64,000 nt of DNA from Amycolatopsis sp. A133. GTDB taxonomy: Bacteria; Actinomycetota; Actinomycetes; Mycobacteriales; Pseudonocardiaceae. Location of the stretch: assembly GCF_031082405.1 (NCBI RefSeq), contig NZ_JAVHJU010000067.1, forward strand, positions 1 through 64,000. The letters run 5' to 3'. The translations under genes and the position numbers were made by a program. Within the stretch, counting starts at the first letter, position 1. Every line of letters starts with the position of its first letter. The notes under the pieces were generated by a model that was given only the letters and a program-made list of their open reading frames with translations, had not been told where the DNA came from and searched no databases. This document shows positions 25,029 through 33,836 of the stretch, piece by piece.

Positions 25029-27371
25029 TCAGCCGCCGATGCGATCGCGGGTTGGCCCGTTGGCCGGGAGCGGCGTGTCGGCGGAGGGTGCCGACGGTGA
25101 ACAGGCCCGTTCGCCGGTGAAATGGTGGAGTGCGTCGAGTTGCTGTCGCACGCGCTGGACGTCCAGGTTGCGGTGTTGGCCCTGGTAGAGCTGGAGTGCT
25201 TGCTGCCATGCGGCGCGGGCGTGGTCGTACTGGCCGAGGGCGGTGTGGGGGTGTCCGAGGTTGTCGAAGGTGTTGGCGATTTCGTAGCTGTGGTCAAGAC
25301 CGCGGAACAGGGTGAGGGCTCGCTGGTAGTGCTCGATGGCTTGCCGGTGGTGGCCGGTGTGGTGCGCGATGTACCCGAGGCGATCGTGGGCGACGCCCTC
25401 GAGCTCGGGATGGACGTTCTCGATCAAGCGCAGGGCGTGCCGGCAATGCGTGCGGGCGGTGTCGTAGTCCTCAAGGAGGAGGTGGCACCAGCAGGCGACG
25501 ATGTGGGCGCTGGCTTCCAGCAGCGGCGGTCCGATGGTGCGGAAGAGCGCCAGTGCCCGAGTGGCGTGCTCCAGTCCGCGTCGGCTGTCTCCCCAGCCGT
25601 TCCACTCCCGGCTCAGCTGCAGGTGGACGTGGCCTTGGTCGGTGAGGTTGCCGTGTTCCTCGGCCAGGTCGAGTGCGACGTGGAAGTGATGAACGGCCTC
25701 GTCGTGACCTCGCATCTGGTTGTAGACCCGTCCGAGGTGCCAGTGCACGCCGGAGCGCACAGCCGGATCGCCCAGCTGGTCGGCCGCGTCCAGCGCCGCC
25801 CGCCACGCTGCGAGTTCATGCTGGTGGTCCCCCGACCGGAGGTGGAAGGTACTCAAGGCGGCGGCCAAGGCCCACACCGTGTGGTGCCGGCCCAGGATGG
25901 CGGCGGTGTGCTGGGCGGCCATGAGGGTGCGATGTTCGACGTTCAGCCAGTCCATCGCCGCGGCCGCATCCGACAGCTTCCAGACCTCGACCGCGGTAGT
26001 GGGTAGGCCGCGCCGCAGAAGCGGGACGTCCGGCTCCAGCAACCGCCCGGCGGCATGGGCGGTGTGGAGGTAGAAGTCGAGCACGCGCCGCACAGCGGCT
26101 TCCCGGGCCTCCTGCGGGATCTCGCGCTCGGCGGTTGCGGCGGCGTAGCTGCGAACGAGGTCGTGCAGCAGGTAGCGGTCGCGGGCGCGGCGGGTGAGCA
26201 GCGACGCGTCTTCCAACTGACGCAGGATCTTCCGGGCCCGCGCTCGGGACAGGTCGACAAGGTGCGCGACGGCGGGCAGGGCAATGTCCGCGCCGGGGGC
26301 GATACCGAGTAGCGCGAACACTCTGCGCTGCTCGACGGTCAAGGAGTGCAGCGACCAGGAAAGGACGTCGGGAAGGCTGACTGTGGGGTCAGCGTCGTCC
26401 AACGCGTCCAGGCCGACCTCCCGGAGTTCGGCGACGAATTCGCCGATGGGGATGTCGGAGCTGATCTGTGCGCGGCTGGCCACGACCGACAACGCCAGCG
26501 GGTAGTTCCCGCACGAACGGATCAGCGCGGTGGTTGCCTCGGGTTCGGCTGTCAGCCGTTCCCGGCCCAGCCGGTGGGCGAGCAGCGTGCGGGCGTCGTC
26601 CTCGGCCAAGACACCCAGACGCACGTGACGGGCGCCGTAGCGGTGCAGCAACGCGCTCAGGATCCGCCTGCTGGTGATCAGCACCGTGCACGCGGCCGTC
26701 CCCGGCAGCAGCGGCGCCACCTGGTCGGCGGTGGCCGCGTTGTCCAGCACGATCAGCATTCGCCTGCCCGCGACCCGGCTGCGATACAGCGCGGCCAGCT
26801 CGTCCGGGCCACCGATCAGCTCCGCCGGATCCACCCCGAGCGCGGTGAGGCGCACCACGGCCGGCGGGTCCACCGGGTCACCATTGGGACTGAACCCCCG
26901 CAGATCGACGAACAGCTGCCCGTCCGGAAACCGGTCCAGGTGATCGTGTGCCCACCGTAGCGCCAGCCACGTCTTGCCGATACCGCCGGCGCCGCCGATC
27001 ACGGTGATCAGGGCGCCGCGTCCAGAGTCGACCACGGTTTCCGCGGGCTCTTCCAAGGCCGCCAGTTCGCCGGCCCGTCCGGCGAACCCGCGTGGCACGG
27101 CAGGCAACTGCCGGGGAACCGGCGGCGCGGCCGCCGGCGGCGTCGCCGCACTCAGCACCACCAGCAAGTCGTCACGATCGCCCGGCGAAAGCTCGAGCGC
27201 ATCCGCCAGCTGGACCAACGAAGCAAGCTGGGGATTACGCCGCGTTCCGGTTTCGATCCCCCGGATGGTCCGCACCGACACGCCGGACCGCTCCGCCAGG
27301 CCCTCCTGCGTCAACCCGGCTCGCAATCGCAGTCGCCGCACCGCCAACCCAGTCTCGTCCTGCACCCTCAT
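25029..27371 (-). CDS. HTH (XRE)-NB-ARC-TPR regulator
   Basis: 780 residues from the ATG at 27371; a GTG two codons later has better spacing to GAGGGGG and is an alternative. Residues 1-65 form an XRE helix-turn-helix (RLRAGLTQEGLAERSGVSVR). About 110-400 is an AP-ATPase/NB-ARC domain with Walker A GGAGGIGKT, Walker B MLIVLDNA, ITSRR sensor and GNYPLALSV (GxP). The rest is TPR repeats (VHWHLGRVYNQMRGHDEAVH; YEIANTFDNLGHPHTALGQY). It resembles AfsR-like regulators with the SARP domain replaced by XRE. Such proteins are nucleotide switches that oligomerise or bind partners through TPRs. It is divergent from the small secreted protein downstream; the target is unknown. Confidence 0.93.
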   Translation of the reverse strand: MRVQDETGLAVRRLRLRAGLTQEGLAERSGVSVRTIRGIETGTRRNPQLASLVQLADALELSPGDRDDLLVVLSAATPPAAAPPVPRQLPAVPRGFAGRAGELAALEEPAETVVDSGRGALITVIGGAGGIGKTWLALRWAHDHLDRFPDGQLFVDLRGFSPNGDPVDPPAVVRLTALGVDPAELIGGPDELAALYRSRVAGRRMLIVLDNAATADQVAPLLPGTAACTVLITSRRILSALLHRYGARHVRLGVLAEDDARTLLAHRLGRERLTAEPEATTALIRSCGNYPLALSVVASRAQISSDIPIGEFVAELREVGLDALDDADPTVSLPDVLSWSLHSLTVEQRRVFALLGIAPGADIALPAVAHLVDLSRARARKILRQLEDASLLTRRARDRYLLHDLVRSYAAATAEREIPQEAREAAVRRVLDFYLHTAHAAGRLLEPDVPLLRRGLPTTAVEVWKLSDAAAAMDWLNVEHRTLMAAQHTAAILGRHHTVWALAAALSTFHLRSGDHQHELAAWRAALDAADQLGDPAVRSGVHWHLGRVYNQMRGHDEAVHHFHVALDLAEEHGNLTDQGHVHLQLSREWNGWGDSRRGLEHATRALALFRTIGPPLLEASAHIVACWCHLLLEDYDTARTHCRHALRLIENVHPELEGVAHDRLGYIAHHTGHHRQAIEHYQRALTLFRGLDHSYEIANTFDNLGHPHTALGQYDHARAAWQQALQLYQGQHRNLDVQRVRQQLDALHHFTGERACSPSAPSADTPLPANGPTRDRIGG

Positions 27372-27880
27372 CCCCCTCGAAAGATCCGGGATCTTCCTCG
27401 CGCTCGACGGTAGCGCACGACCGGCCATCGGTGGCCGGTCCGTGACCTGGCCTCAGCAAGCGACCGAACAGCATCATGAGGACTCAATCCCGCGAGACGA
27501 CGCAGGAACAAGGGAGATGGGCGGTTATCGATGCCCAGAACATCCGCGTGACCACCGCCGTCGGACCAGTGCTGTGCAGGTTCGCCGCGGGGAGCAAAGG
27601 CACGTACGCCCGGCCACCGCTCACCCGAGCGCGGCCCGGGTGTGTTCCGTATTCACCACAGTTCCGACGGCCGATGTGCCCGCGCCGACGCAAACACCCT
27701 CGGCGGCAGCGGATGGGCACGCCGTGAACCCCGCGGCATACCCAGCGAGCCCGGCCTGAAGGAGCGGCGGTCATGAACTCGAGTTGAAGAAGAGTCCTGA
27801 CGATCAACTGTGAACGTGATGAAGTCGCGACCCGGGTTGGCCGCCTGTTCGAGGCCATCCACGACAAGAAGGGGAATCTT
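27372..27880. other. Divergent intergenic region
   Basis: 509 bases between the XRE-NB-ARC gene and the secreted crystallin-like gene. Short open frames exist (for example 27476-27727) but show no family resemblance or ribosome site. It presumably holds promoters for both flanking genes; no clear -35/-10 pair or palindrome was picked out. Confidence 0.4.
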
Positions 27881-28261
27881 ATGAGGATCAGGACTTTGAT
27901 CGGAGCGGCCGCAGCCGCTGTCGCGGCCACCGCGGGACTCGTCGCGCCGGCATCCGCGACCAGATTCGAGAACCCGTACATCGGGTTGCAGGCCTGTCTC
28001 GACCGCCACGACTTCACGGAATTCTTCAGGAACAACAGCTCTGGGGACAAGTACTGTTTTTCAGCGAACAACCCGAACGTGGTCATCGATCCCACGCTCA
28101 TCCCGCTGAACCACATCACATGGTTCCACGCCGGGGTGAACCACGGCTGGTTCAGGTTCGTGGACGGGGCCGACGGCCGGGTGAAGACTTACTATTTCGG
28201 CGCCGGCGACAACAGCGGATGCACCGACTGCACCATCCTGCTCGTCAACGTCGAGTACTAG
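27881..28261 (+). CDS. Small secreted beta/gamma-crystallin-like protein
   Basis: 126 residues, AAGGGGA directly before the ATG. Sec signal peptide of 26 residues (AAAAVAATAGLVAPASA). The mature 100 residues contain four Cys (CLDRHDF, YCFS, GCTDC) likely forming two disulfides, and aromatic-rich strands (ITWFHAGVNHGWFRFV). This pattern is like the Streptomyces killer-toxin-like and metalloproteinase-inhibitor beta/gamma crystallins. Those are extracellular toxins or inhibitors, but the role here is not known. It is a single gene, divergent from the XRE-NB-ARC regulator. Confidence 0.75.
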   Translation: MRIRTLIGAAAAAVAATAGLVAPASATRFENPYIGLQACLDRHDFTEFFRNNSSGDKYCFSANNPNVVIDPTLIPLNHITWFHAGVNHGWFRFVDGADGRVKTYYFGAGDNSGCTDCTILLVNVEY

Positions 28262-28485
28262 GTTTCGGACGACGGGCGGCGGATCGCAGGACAAGCGCGG
28301 CTCGCGCGAGCACCGTGCTGAAAGCGCCCGCTCACCGCTGCAGATACTGCGAGCAGGATTGATTGATTGGTCTCGGCAAAATCCGCGATCGTCAAGCGCA
28401 TCAGCGCGCCAGGAGCGTCACACGCAGCGCAGTGGACGCCGAGCCGATCGGTGTCCACTACGCGGTGAGCGGCTGACCGGTGTCG

Positions 28486-28887
28486 TTATGGCCGCGGTCT
28501 CGGTGAGGTTTGTCGTGCTGTCGGGAATGCCGTCCGGTTCGTCTGGGCGTAGGTGGACCACGCGTTGGCAGTGGTGGTGCCTATGCCGAACAGGTCGCTG
28601 AGCACGATCGGCGAGAGCGTGGTGGCCGCTTCGAGCATGGCGGTGTTCCGGGCCGATGCGACAGGCAGATGGCGTCTGCGCAGGAGGTGGCAAACGCTGC
28701 GTGGCAGGTGGGGCGGGTGGCCGGGAAACAGGTACTGGGTGCCGGATTCGGTGGATCCCTGCAGCACGAAGTATCGGCGTGGCCGGGCGATCTGCTCACG
28801 TAGCCAGCACCCGCTATCACGCTGCGTAGCAGATCTGCAGCGCGCTCTGTCCCAGAGGCACGTTGTGAGCAGATGGAGCGGGTGCAC
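28486..28887 (-). pseudogene. Tyrosine-recombinase-like C-terminal fragment
   Basis: The frame reads TQYLFPGHPPHLPRSV, then LPVASARNTAMLEAATTLSP and IVLSDLFGIGTTTANAWSTY. This matches the end region of the actinobacterial integrase-like proteins in which LFPGR, ARNTAML and LFGI recur. The N-terminal and catalytic regions are missing. It lies in an 835-base stretch (28262-29097) with no other recognisable gene, between a lone secreted-protein gene and a TetR gene. Probably a relic of a mobile element. Confidence 0.55.
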
Positions 28888-29097
28888 GGCATCGGCCAGC
28901 CGAGTGTTGACGAGCAGTCGGCATCGCCCCGTGGGCGATCCTGAGCTGCACTTTCAGTCCGATGACGGCCGAGGTGGGTCGAAGTTGATTAGAGGACGAC
29001 CTATCGATTAGAGTACCGTTGTGGTCGGTTACGGAACGTTGCCGCAAACAGGCGGTTGCGGAGCGCCGACGGCGGAACTCAGACGATGAGTGATGTG

Positions 29098-29724
29098 TCA
29101 GGTGCCGGGGCAGGCAAGCAGTGCCCTCTTCGCTTCCGCGGCCAGCCAGCGCTCGGCGTCGTCGAAGCTCCACCTGCGGTGACTCACGAGGCTGAACCAG
29201 GCGTCCTGTCCGACGTAGAACCAGAGCACGTCCGCCACCGTGTCCTCGGCCACCCCCGGTCGAAGCGCGTTCAGTTCGATCAGCCTGGCGGCAATCGTCG
29301 CGAGCGCGGCGGCATATTGGGCGTTCCCAGCTTCGAGGACAGCTGCCGCAATAGGCTCGGTGCGGCATTCGGGAACGAGCGCTTCGAGCATCTCCCAGTG
29401 CGCTTCGTGGGCCAGGCGGGTTCCGCGGGCGGTGAGGTCGATGACCTCACCGGGGTCGTCGCTCTGGGCTACCGCACTGAGCGTTCGTCCGGCGTTGGGG
29501 TCGTGAACAGCAGGTACGAGCAGTTCCCGGAGGATCTCGGCCTTCCCGCCGGTACTGCTGTAGACGGTCTGCGGTGCGACGCCGGCGGCGGAGGCGATCT
29601 GGGCGACCGTGACGTTGACGTAGCCTCGCTCGATGTAGAGGTCGCGGGCGCTGTCCAGGATCGCGGCGCGGGTGGCGGCGGCCGCGCTGAGCCTGCGGGG
29701 CGAGTGGTATCTCCCCTTGGCCAC
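29098..29724 (-). CDS. TetR-family transcriptional regulator
   Basis: 208 residues from a GTG at 29724 with GAGGT upstream. N-terminal HTH: ERGYVNVTVAQIASAAGVAP followed by QTVYSSTGGKAEIL. The C-terminal helices hold a Trp-rich pocket (VLWFYVGQDAWFSLVSHRRW). It is divergent from the first large LuxR-type gene with 151 bases between them, so it may control that gene as well as itself. No clear palindrome was noted in the gap. Confidence 0.9.
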   Translation of the reverse strand: MAKGRYHSPRRLSAAAATRAAILDSARDLYIERGYVNVTVAQIASAAGVAPQTVYSSTGGKAEILRELLVPAVHDPNAGRTLSAVAQSDDPGEVIDLTARGTRLAHEAHWEMLEALVPECRTEPIAAAVLEAGNAQYAAALATIAARLIELNALRPGVAEDTVADVLWFYVGQDAWFSLVSHRRWSFDDAERWLAAEAKRALLACPGT

Positions 29725-29875
29725 TACGTACCTCGCGCTCTGACGATCACCCCACCGACCAGGCGGACTTTAGCACCGTGCACAGGTTGCTCATCCCACC
29801 TCTTGCCAAGATCGAGTCGCCGCGTTCCCCGGCGCTTCACCCTCAGGCCTGCCCGGCAGCCGGGGGTGAGCCGCG

Positions 29876-32614
29876 GTGATCGGCCGAACGACTGAGCTGG
29901 ACGAGCTCGCGCGGGTTGCCCGGAGCGTGACGGCCGACGGGGCGGCGGTAGTGATCGCGGGCGAGGCCGGTATCGGCAAGACCCGGGTCGTGGAGGAGTT
30001 CAGCGAACTCGCTCGCGCGGACGGATTCCGGCAGCTGCGTTGCACGGGCCTGGAGAGCGAAGGTCATGCCGGGTTCGCCGGACTTCATGAGCTGCTCCAT
30101 CCGGTGCTGGACGAAGCCGAAGGGTTGCCGGAGCGGCAGCGCCAGGCCTTGTTCACCGCTTTCGGGATGGCCGACGGACCGGCCCCGGAAGGGCTGCTGA
30201 TCGGTCTTGCCGTGCTGGGCCTGCTCGAAGAGGTGGCGGCGCGGCAGCGGCTGTTGCTGGTCGTGGAGGACGTGCAGTGGCTCGATCCTTCGACCGCCGA
30301 GGTGATCAGGTTCCTCGCGCGACGCCTGAGTGCGGCACCGATCCTTCTGCTGGCGACCGTTCGCGCGGCAGCCGGGGACGCCGAGCCGGCGAAGTCCTTG
30401 CCCGGCACTCATCTGACTCTCGGTCCCTTGTCCGAGGCGGACTCGGCGCTGCTGCTCGACAGCGTCGCCTCGGACCTCACACCGGCCCGCCGGGCCCGCA
30501 TTCTGCAGGAGGCGGGTGGAAACCCGCTGGCGCTGCGGGAGATTCCCGTCGCGTTGCGCGAACGTGGACCGGCGCCCGACTCACCACTTCCTCCGCTGCT
30601 GCCCACCACTCGCCGGCTGGAACAGGCTTTCCTGGCCCAGACCGCGGCCCTGCCCGCGGCGAGCCGGCGGCTCCTGTTGCTCGCCGCGGCGGGCGGCGAG
30701 CCGACGCTGAGCGATCTCGTCGCGGCGGCCCGGCAGGTCGGCCTCGGTCCCGAAGGCCTCGATCCCCTGGAACGCAGCGGGCTGGTGGAGGTGTGGCAGG
30801 GCCGCGTGCGGTTCAGCCACGGGCTGCTTCGTTCGGCCGTCTACGGAGCGGCGTCGTCGATCGAGCGCGCCGACGCGCACCACGTCCTTGCCGCGGTCGC
30901 GCAGGATCCGATGCGGGCGGCGTGGCACCGCGCTGCGGCGGCCGGCGCTCGTGACGAGAACATCGCGGCCGAGTTGGAGGCCGCGGGGATGGGGGCCGCG
31001 CAGCGGGGTGCTCTGGCGGAGGCGGTGAACGCGCTCGAGCGTGCGGCGGCGCTGTCGCCCGAAGCGGCACCGCGGGCCCGGCGGTTGGCCGCGGTCGCCG
31101 AGCTGGCGCGTCAAGCGGGCAGGACGAACGACGCGCTGGGGGCGGTCCAGCAGGCCAGGCCGCTGGCCACCCAGCCGGCCGTGCTCGTGGAGCTGGCCGG
31201 AACCGAGATCGTGAACAACCTGATGTCCGGGCTGCCGTCGCCGAGTGAACGGGGCCTGGTGGCTCTGGCCCGGCGGCTGGCCGGCCCGGCCGGGGACGAC
31301 CACCGCGCCGAGCGGATCCGGCTGCTGTGGGCCACGGCCGTCCAGCTCGCCCTCCGTCCCGGCGGACAGCACAACGCCGCCGAAGTCATGGCCGAGCTGA
31401 CGAAGGCCGGCCCGAATCTGCGAGACCCGCTGCAGCTGATCGGGCTGGCCCTGCTGGATCCACTCGGCTACGCCTCCCAGGCGCGGCCGCGGCTGGAGAC
31501 GTTGCTGCCGCCGGTGCTGACCGAACCTCGGGTCCTGCTGAGCCTGGGTTTGGCGGCCGAGACCGTGCAGGACCTGCCCACCGCGCTAGCGGCGTTCGCC
31601 GCCGGCCGGACCCACCTGCAGCGCAGCGACGCTTTGGGTGATGAGAGCCATCTGCTGGCGTGGCTGGCGTGCCAGCGGGTGCTCGCGGGCTCGCTGTACG
31701 AGGGTGTCGCGGACGCGGCGATGGCCGAGCGGGTCGCGACCGAGCTCGGGCTGCCCGCGGTCGCCGCAGCCGCAGCCGCCTCCGGCGCACTCGGGCTCGC
31801 CTGGCGAGGGGAACGCACCGAAGCCGTCGCCGCGCTCGCCCGCATCGGCGAACAGTCACCGGATGCACTGTGGACGTCGACGACGGCGCGCGCGGCCTGG
31901 GCCTCCGGGCACCTTGCGCTCCAGCAACGCAGCTATCGCGACGCGTGGCTCGAGCTGCGGAAGGTGAGCGCGGACCGGACAACTGCCTTGTGGGCGCTCG
32001 GGGACTTCACCGAGGCGGCCGTTCGGTCGGGCAAGGCCGAATCGGCGCGGCGTGTGCTGGATGGCGCCGAGCGCGACGCTGCCTGGCTGAAGTCGCCGGA
32101 TCTGGACATGCTCGTGCAGCGGTGCCGCGGGCTGCTCGCTGCCGACATCAAGGCCGGCGCTCACTTCGAGGCGGCACTCGAGCACGGGCGCGGGGGCCGG
32201 GCGGTGCTGGAACGGGCACGGACCCAGCTCTCCTACGGCCGGTGGCTGCGCCGGGAGCGGCGGGCGCCCGACGCACGAGACCACCTTTCCGCGGCGCTGT
32301 ACGCCTTCGAGGAGCACGGGGCCGAAGAGTGGGCGAACCAGGCAGCCGCCGAGCTGCGCGCGGCCGGGGTGCCCACGGGCCGCCGTCCGCGCGCCGGTCG
32401 TCCGGGTGCCGGGGTGCTGACCCCGCAGGAGCTGCAGATCGCGCGCCTGGCGGCGGACGGGCTGACGAACAAGGAGATCGCCGACCGGATCTACCTGTCG
32501 CACCGGACCGTCGGCGCGCACCTGTACAAGATCTTCCCGAAGCTCGGCATCACGAACCGCGCACAGCTGAGGGAAGTCATGGCGGCCCTCGGAGTGCCCG
32601 AAGGCCGAGCGTGA
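29876..32614 (+). CDS. LuxR-family (LAL-type) ATP-binding regulator 1
   Basis: 912 residues from a GTG. Large ATP-binding LuxR architecture: Walker A VVIAGEAGIGKT within the first 40 residues, Walker B LLLVVEDVQWLD near 125-136, GGNPLALREIP after the sensor region, a long TPR-like helical middle, and a C-terminal LuxR HTH (LTPQELQIARLAADGLTNKE ... LSHRTVGAHLYKIF). Such proteins activate antibiotic or sugar-utilisation genes after sensing an inducer. It is similar throughout to the gene at 33837-36557. It is divergent from TetR and convergent with the esterase. Confidence 0.94.
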   Translation: MIGRTTELDELARVARSVTADGAAVVIAGEAGIGKTRVVEEFSELARADGFRQLRCTGLESEGHAGFAGLHELLHPVLDEAEGLPERQRQALFTAFGMADGPAPEGLLIGLAVLGLLEEVAARQRLLLVVEDVQWLDPSTAEVIRFLARRLSAAPILLLATVRAAAGDAEPAKSLPGTHLTLGPLSEADSALLLDSVASDLTPARRARILQEAGGNPLALREIPVALRERGPAPDSPLPPLLPTTRRLEQAFLAQTAALPAASRRLLLLAAAGGEPTLSDLVAAARQVGLGPEGLDPLERSGLVEVWQGRVRFSHGLLRSAVYGAASSIERADAHHVLAAVAQDPMRAAWHRAAAAGARDENIAAELEAAGMGAAQRGALAEAVNALERAAALSPEAAPRARRLAAVAELARQAGRTNDALGAVQQARPLATQPAVLVELAGTEIVNNLMSGLPSPSERGLVALARRLAGPAGDDHRAERIRLLWATAVQLALRPGGQHNAAEVMAELTKAGPNLRDPLQLIGLALLDPLGYASQARPRLETLLPPVLTEPRVLLSLGLAAETVQDLPTALAAFAAGRTHLQRSDALGDESHLLAWLACQRVLAGSLYEGVADAAMAERVATELGLPAVAAAAAASGALGLAWRGERTEAVAALARIGEQSPDALWTSTTARAAWASGHLALQQRSYRDAWLELRKVSADRTTALWALGDFTEAAVRSGKAESARRVLDGAERDAAWLKSPDLDMLVQRCRGLLAADIKAGAHFEAALEHGRGGRAVLERARTQLSYGRWLRRERRAPDARDHLSAALYAFEEHGAEEWANQAAAELRAAGVPTGRRPRAGRPGAGVLTPQELQIARLAADGLTNKEIADRIYLSHRTVGAHLYKIFPKLGITNRAQLREVMAALGVPEGRA

Positions 32615-32650
32615 CCGTCGTTCCGGCCGGCCTCGGCGAGCGTGGGCGGG

Positions 32651-32696
32651 CGGTCACGGGCGCGCAGCGGTTCCGGCTGGTGCGCGCCCGTGACCG
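32651..32696. terminator. Hairpin terminator between convergent genes
   Basis: CGGTCACGGGCGCGC (32651-32665) is perfectly complementary to 32682-32696, a 15-pair stem with a 16-base loop. It lies between the stops of LAL regulator 1 and the esterase. Confidence 0.7.
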
Positions 32697-32703
32697 GCGG
32701 AGG

Positions 32704-33663
32704 TCAGGCCGTGCCGAGCACGCCGGACAGGAAGCCGATGCCCTGCGTGATGGCCGCTTGCGCGGCGCGGGTGCCGCGCAGCGGGTTGAGGCCGACGAAG
32801 TCGTGGACGATGCCCTGGTAGCGCACCGCGGTGACCGGCACGCCGGCCGCGCGCAGCTTGGCCGCGTACGCCTCACCCTCGTCGCGCAGCACGTCGGCCT
32901 CACCGACGATGACGAGCGCCTCGGGAAGCCCGGCCAGATCCTCGAGGCTCGCCCGCAGCGGCGACGCGGTGATCTCGGCGCGCTGGGCGGGGTCGGTGGT
33001 GTACTGGTCCCAGAACCACTGCATGCCCTCGCGGGCGAGGAAGTAGCCGGTTTCGAACTGGCGGTAGGAGCCGGTGTCGAAGCTGGCGTCGGTCACCGGG
33101 TAGAACAGCAGCTGGCCGGTGAAGGAGATGCCGTCGCGCTGCTTGGCCAGGATCGTGGTGACCGCGGCCATGTTCCCGCCGACCGAGTCACCCGCGACGG
33201 CGACCCGGCTGGTGTCGAGGCTCTGCTCGGCCCCGTGGGTGCGGATCCAGTCCGCCACCGCGTAGATCTGCTCGATCGCCGTCGGGTACTTCGCCTCGGG
33301 CGAGAGGCTGTAGTCCGGGAACACGACGGCCGCACCGGTGCCGACCGCGAGTTCGCGGATCAGCCGGTCGTGGGTCTGCGGTCCGCCGAAGACCCAGCCG
33401 AGACCGTGGACGTAGAGGATGACGGGCAGGTCACCGGTCGCGCCGACCGGGCGGACGATCCGGATCGGCACGGTGCCGGTCGGGCCGCCGGTGATGGTCA
33501 GGTCGGCGATGTCGGCGTCGGGCACCTGCCCGGGGTTCGCCTGCACGCTGTCGACGATCTTGCGTCCCTCTTCGGGGGACATCTGGTAGAGGAACGGCGG
33601 CGTCGAGTTGGCGTCGGCGAAGGCCTGGGCGTCCGGTTCGAGGACGGGCTTGGAGTCGGTCAT
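32704..33663 (-). CDS. Alpha/beta hydrolase-fold esterase (hormone-sensitive-lipase type)
   Basis: 319 residues from the ATG at 33663. HSL-family features: oxyanion motif YVHGLGWVFG (usually HGGGW), nucleophile elbow VAGDSVGG (Ser), catalytic Asp in GEADVLRDEGE, His in GIVHDFVGLN. It hydrolyses short acyl esters; no export signal, so cytosolic. It is divergent from LAL regulator 2 and convergent with LAL regulator 1, so it is probably regulated by one of them. Replacement of the second motif Gly by Leu is a known kind of variation and does not by itself predict inactivity. Confidence 0.9.
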   Translation of the reverse strand: MTDSKPVLEPDAQAFADANSTPPFLYQMSPEEGRKIVDSVQANPGQVPDADIADLTITGGPTGTVPIRIVRPVGATGDLPVILYVHGLGWVFGGPQTHDRLIRELAVGTGAAVVFPDYSLSPEAKYPTAIEQIYAVADWIRTHGAEQSLDTSRVAVAGDSVGGNMAAVTTILAKQRDGISFTGQLLFYPVTDASFDTGSYRQFETGYFLAREGMQWFWDQYTTDPAQRAEITASPLRASLEDLAGLPEALVIVGEADVLRDEGEAYAAKLRAAGVPVTAVRYQGIVHDFVGLNPLRGTRAAQAAITQGIGFLSGVLGTA

Positions 33664-33836
33664 CGGTGTTCTTTCTCTCGTGGCGGCGAAACCCGCGGCG
33701 GGCGTGATGCCGACGGTTCCAGGCCCGCCACGGCGAGGCATCTGTCACGCGACTGGTGTTGGCTTTGGCCTCCGGCCGAACCCGGCGGGCCGACCTATGC
33801 TCGTGCGGGACAGCCCGGCAGGAAGGACCACGCCTC

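Noticed and set aside
32704..33663. HGLGW instead of HGGGW as evidence of a dead esterase
   Set aside because: Variation at this position occurs in active HSL-type enzymes, and Ser, Asp and His are all present.
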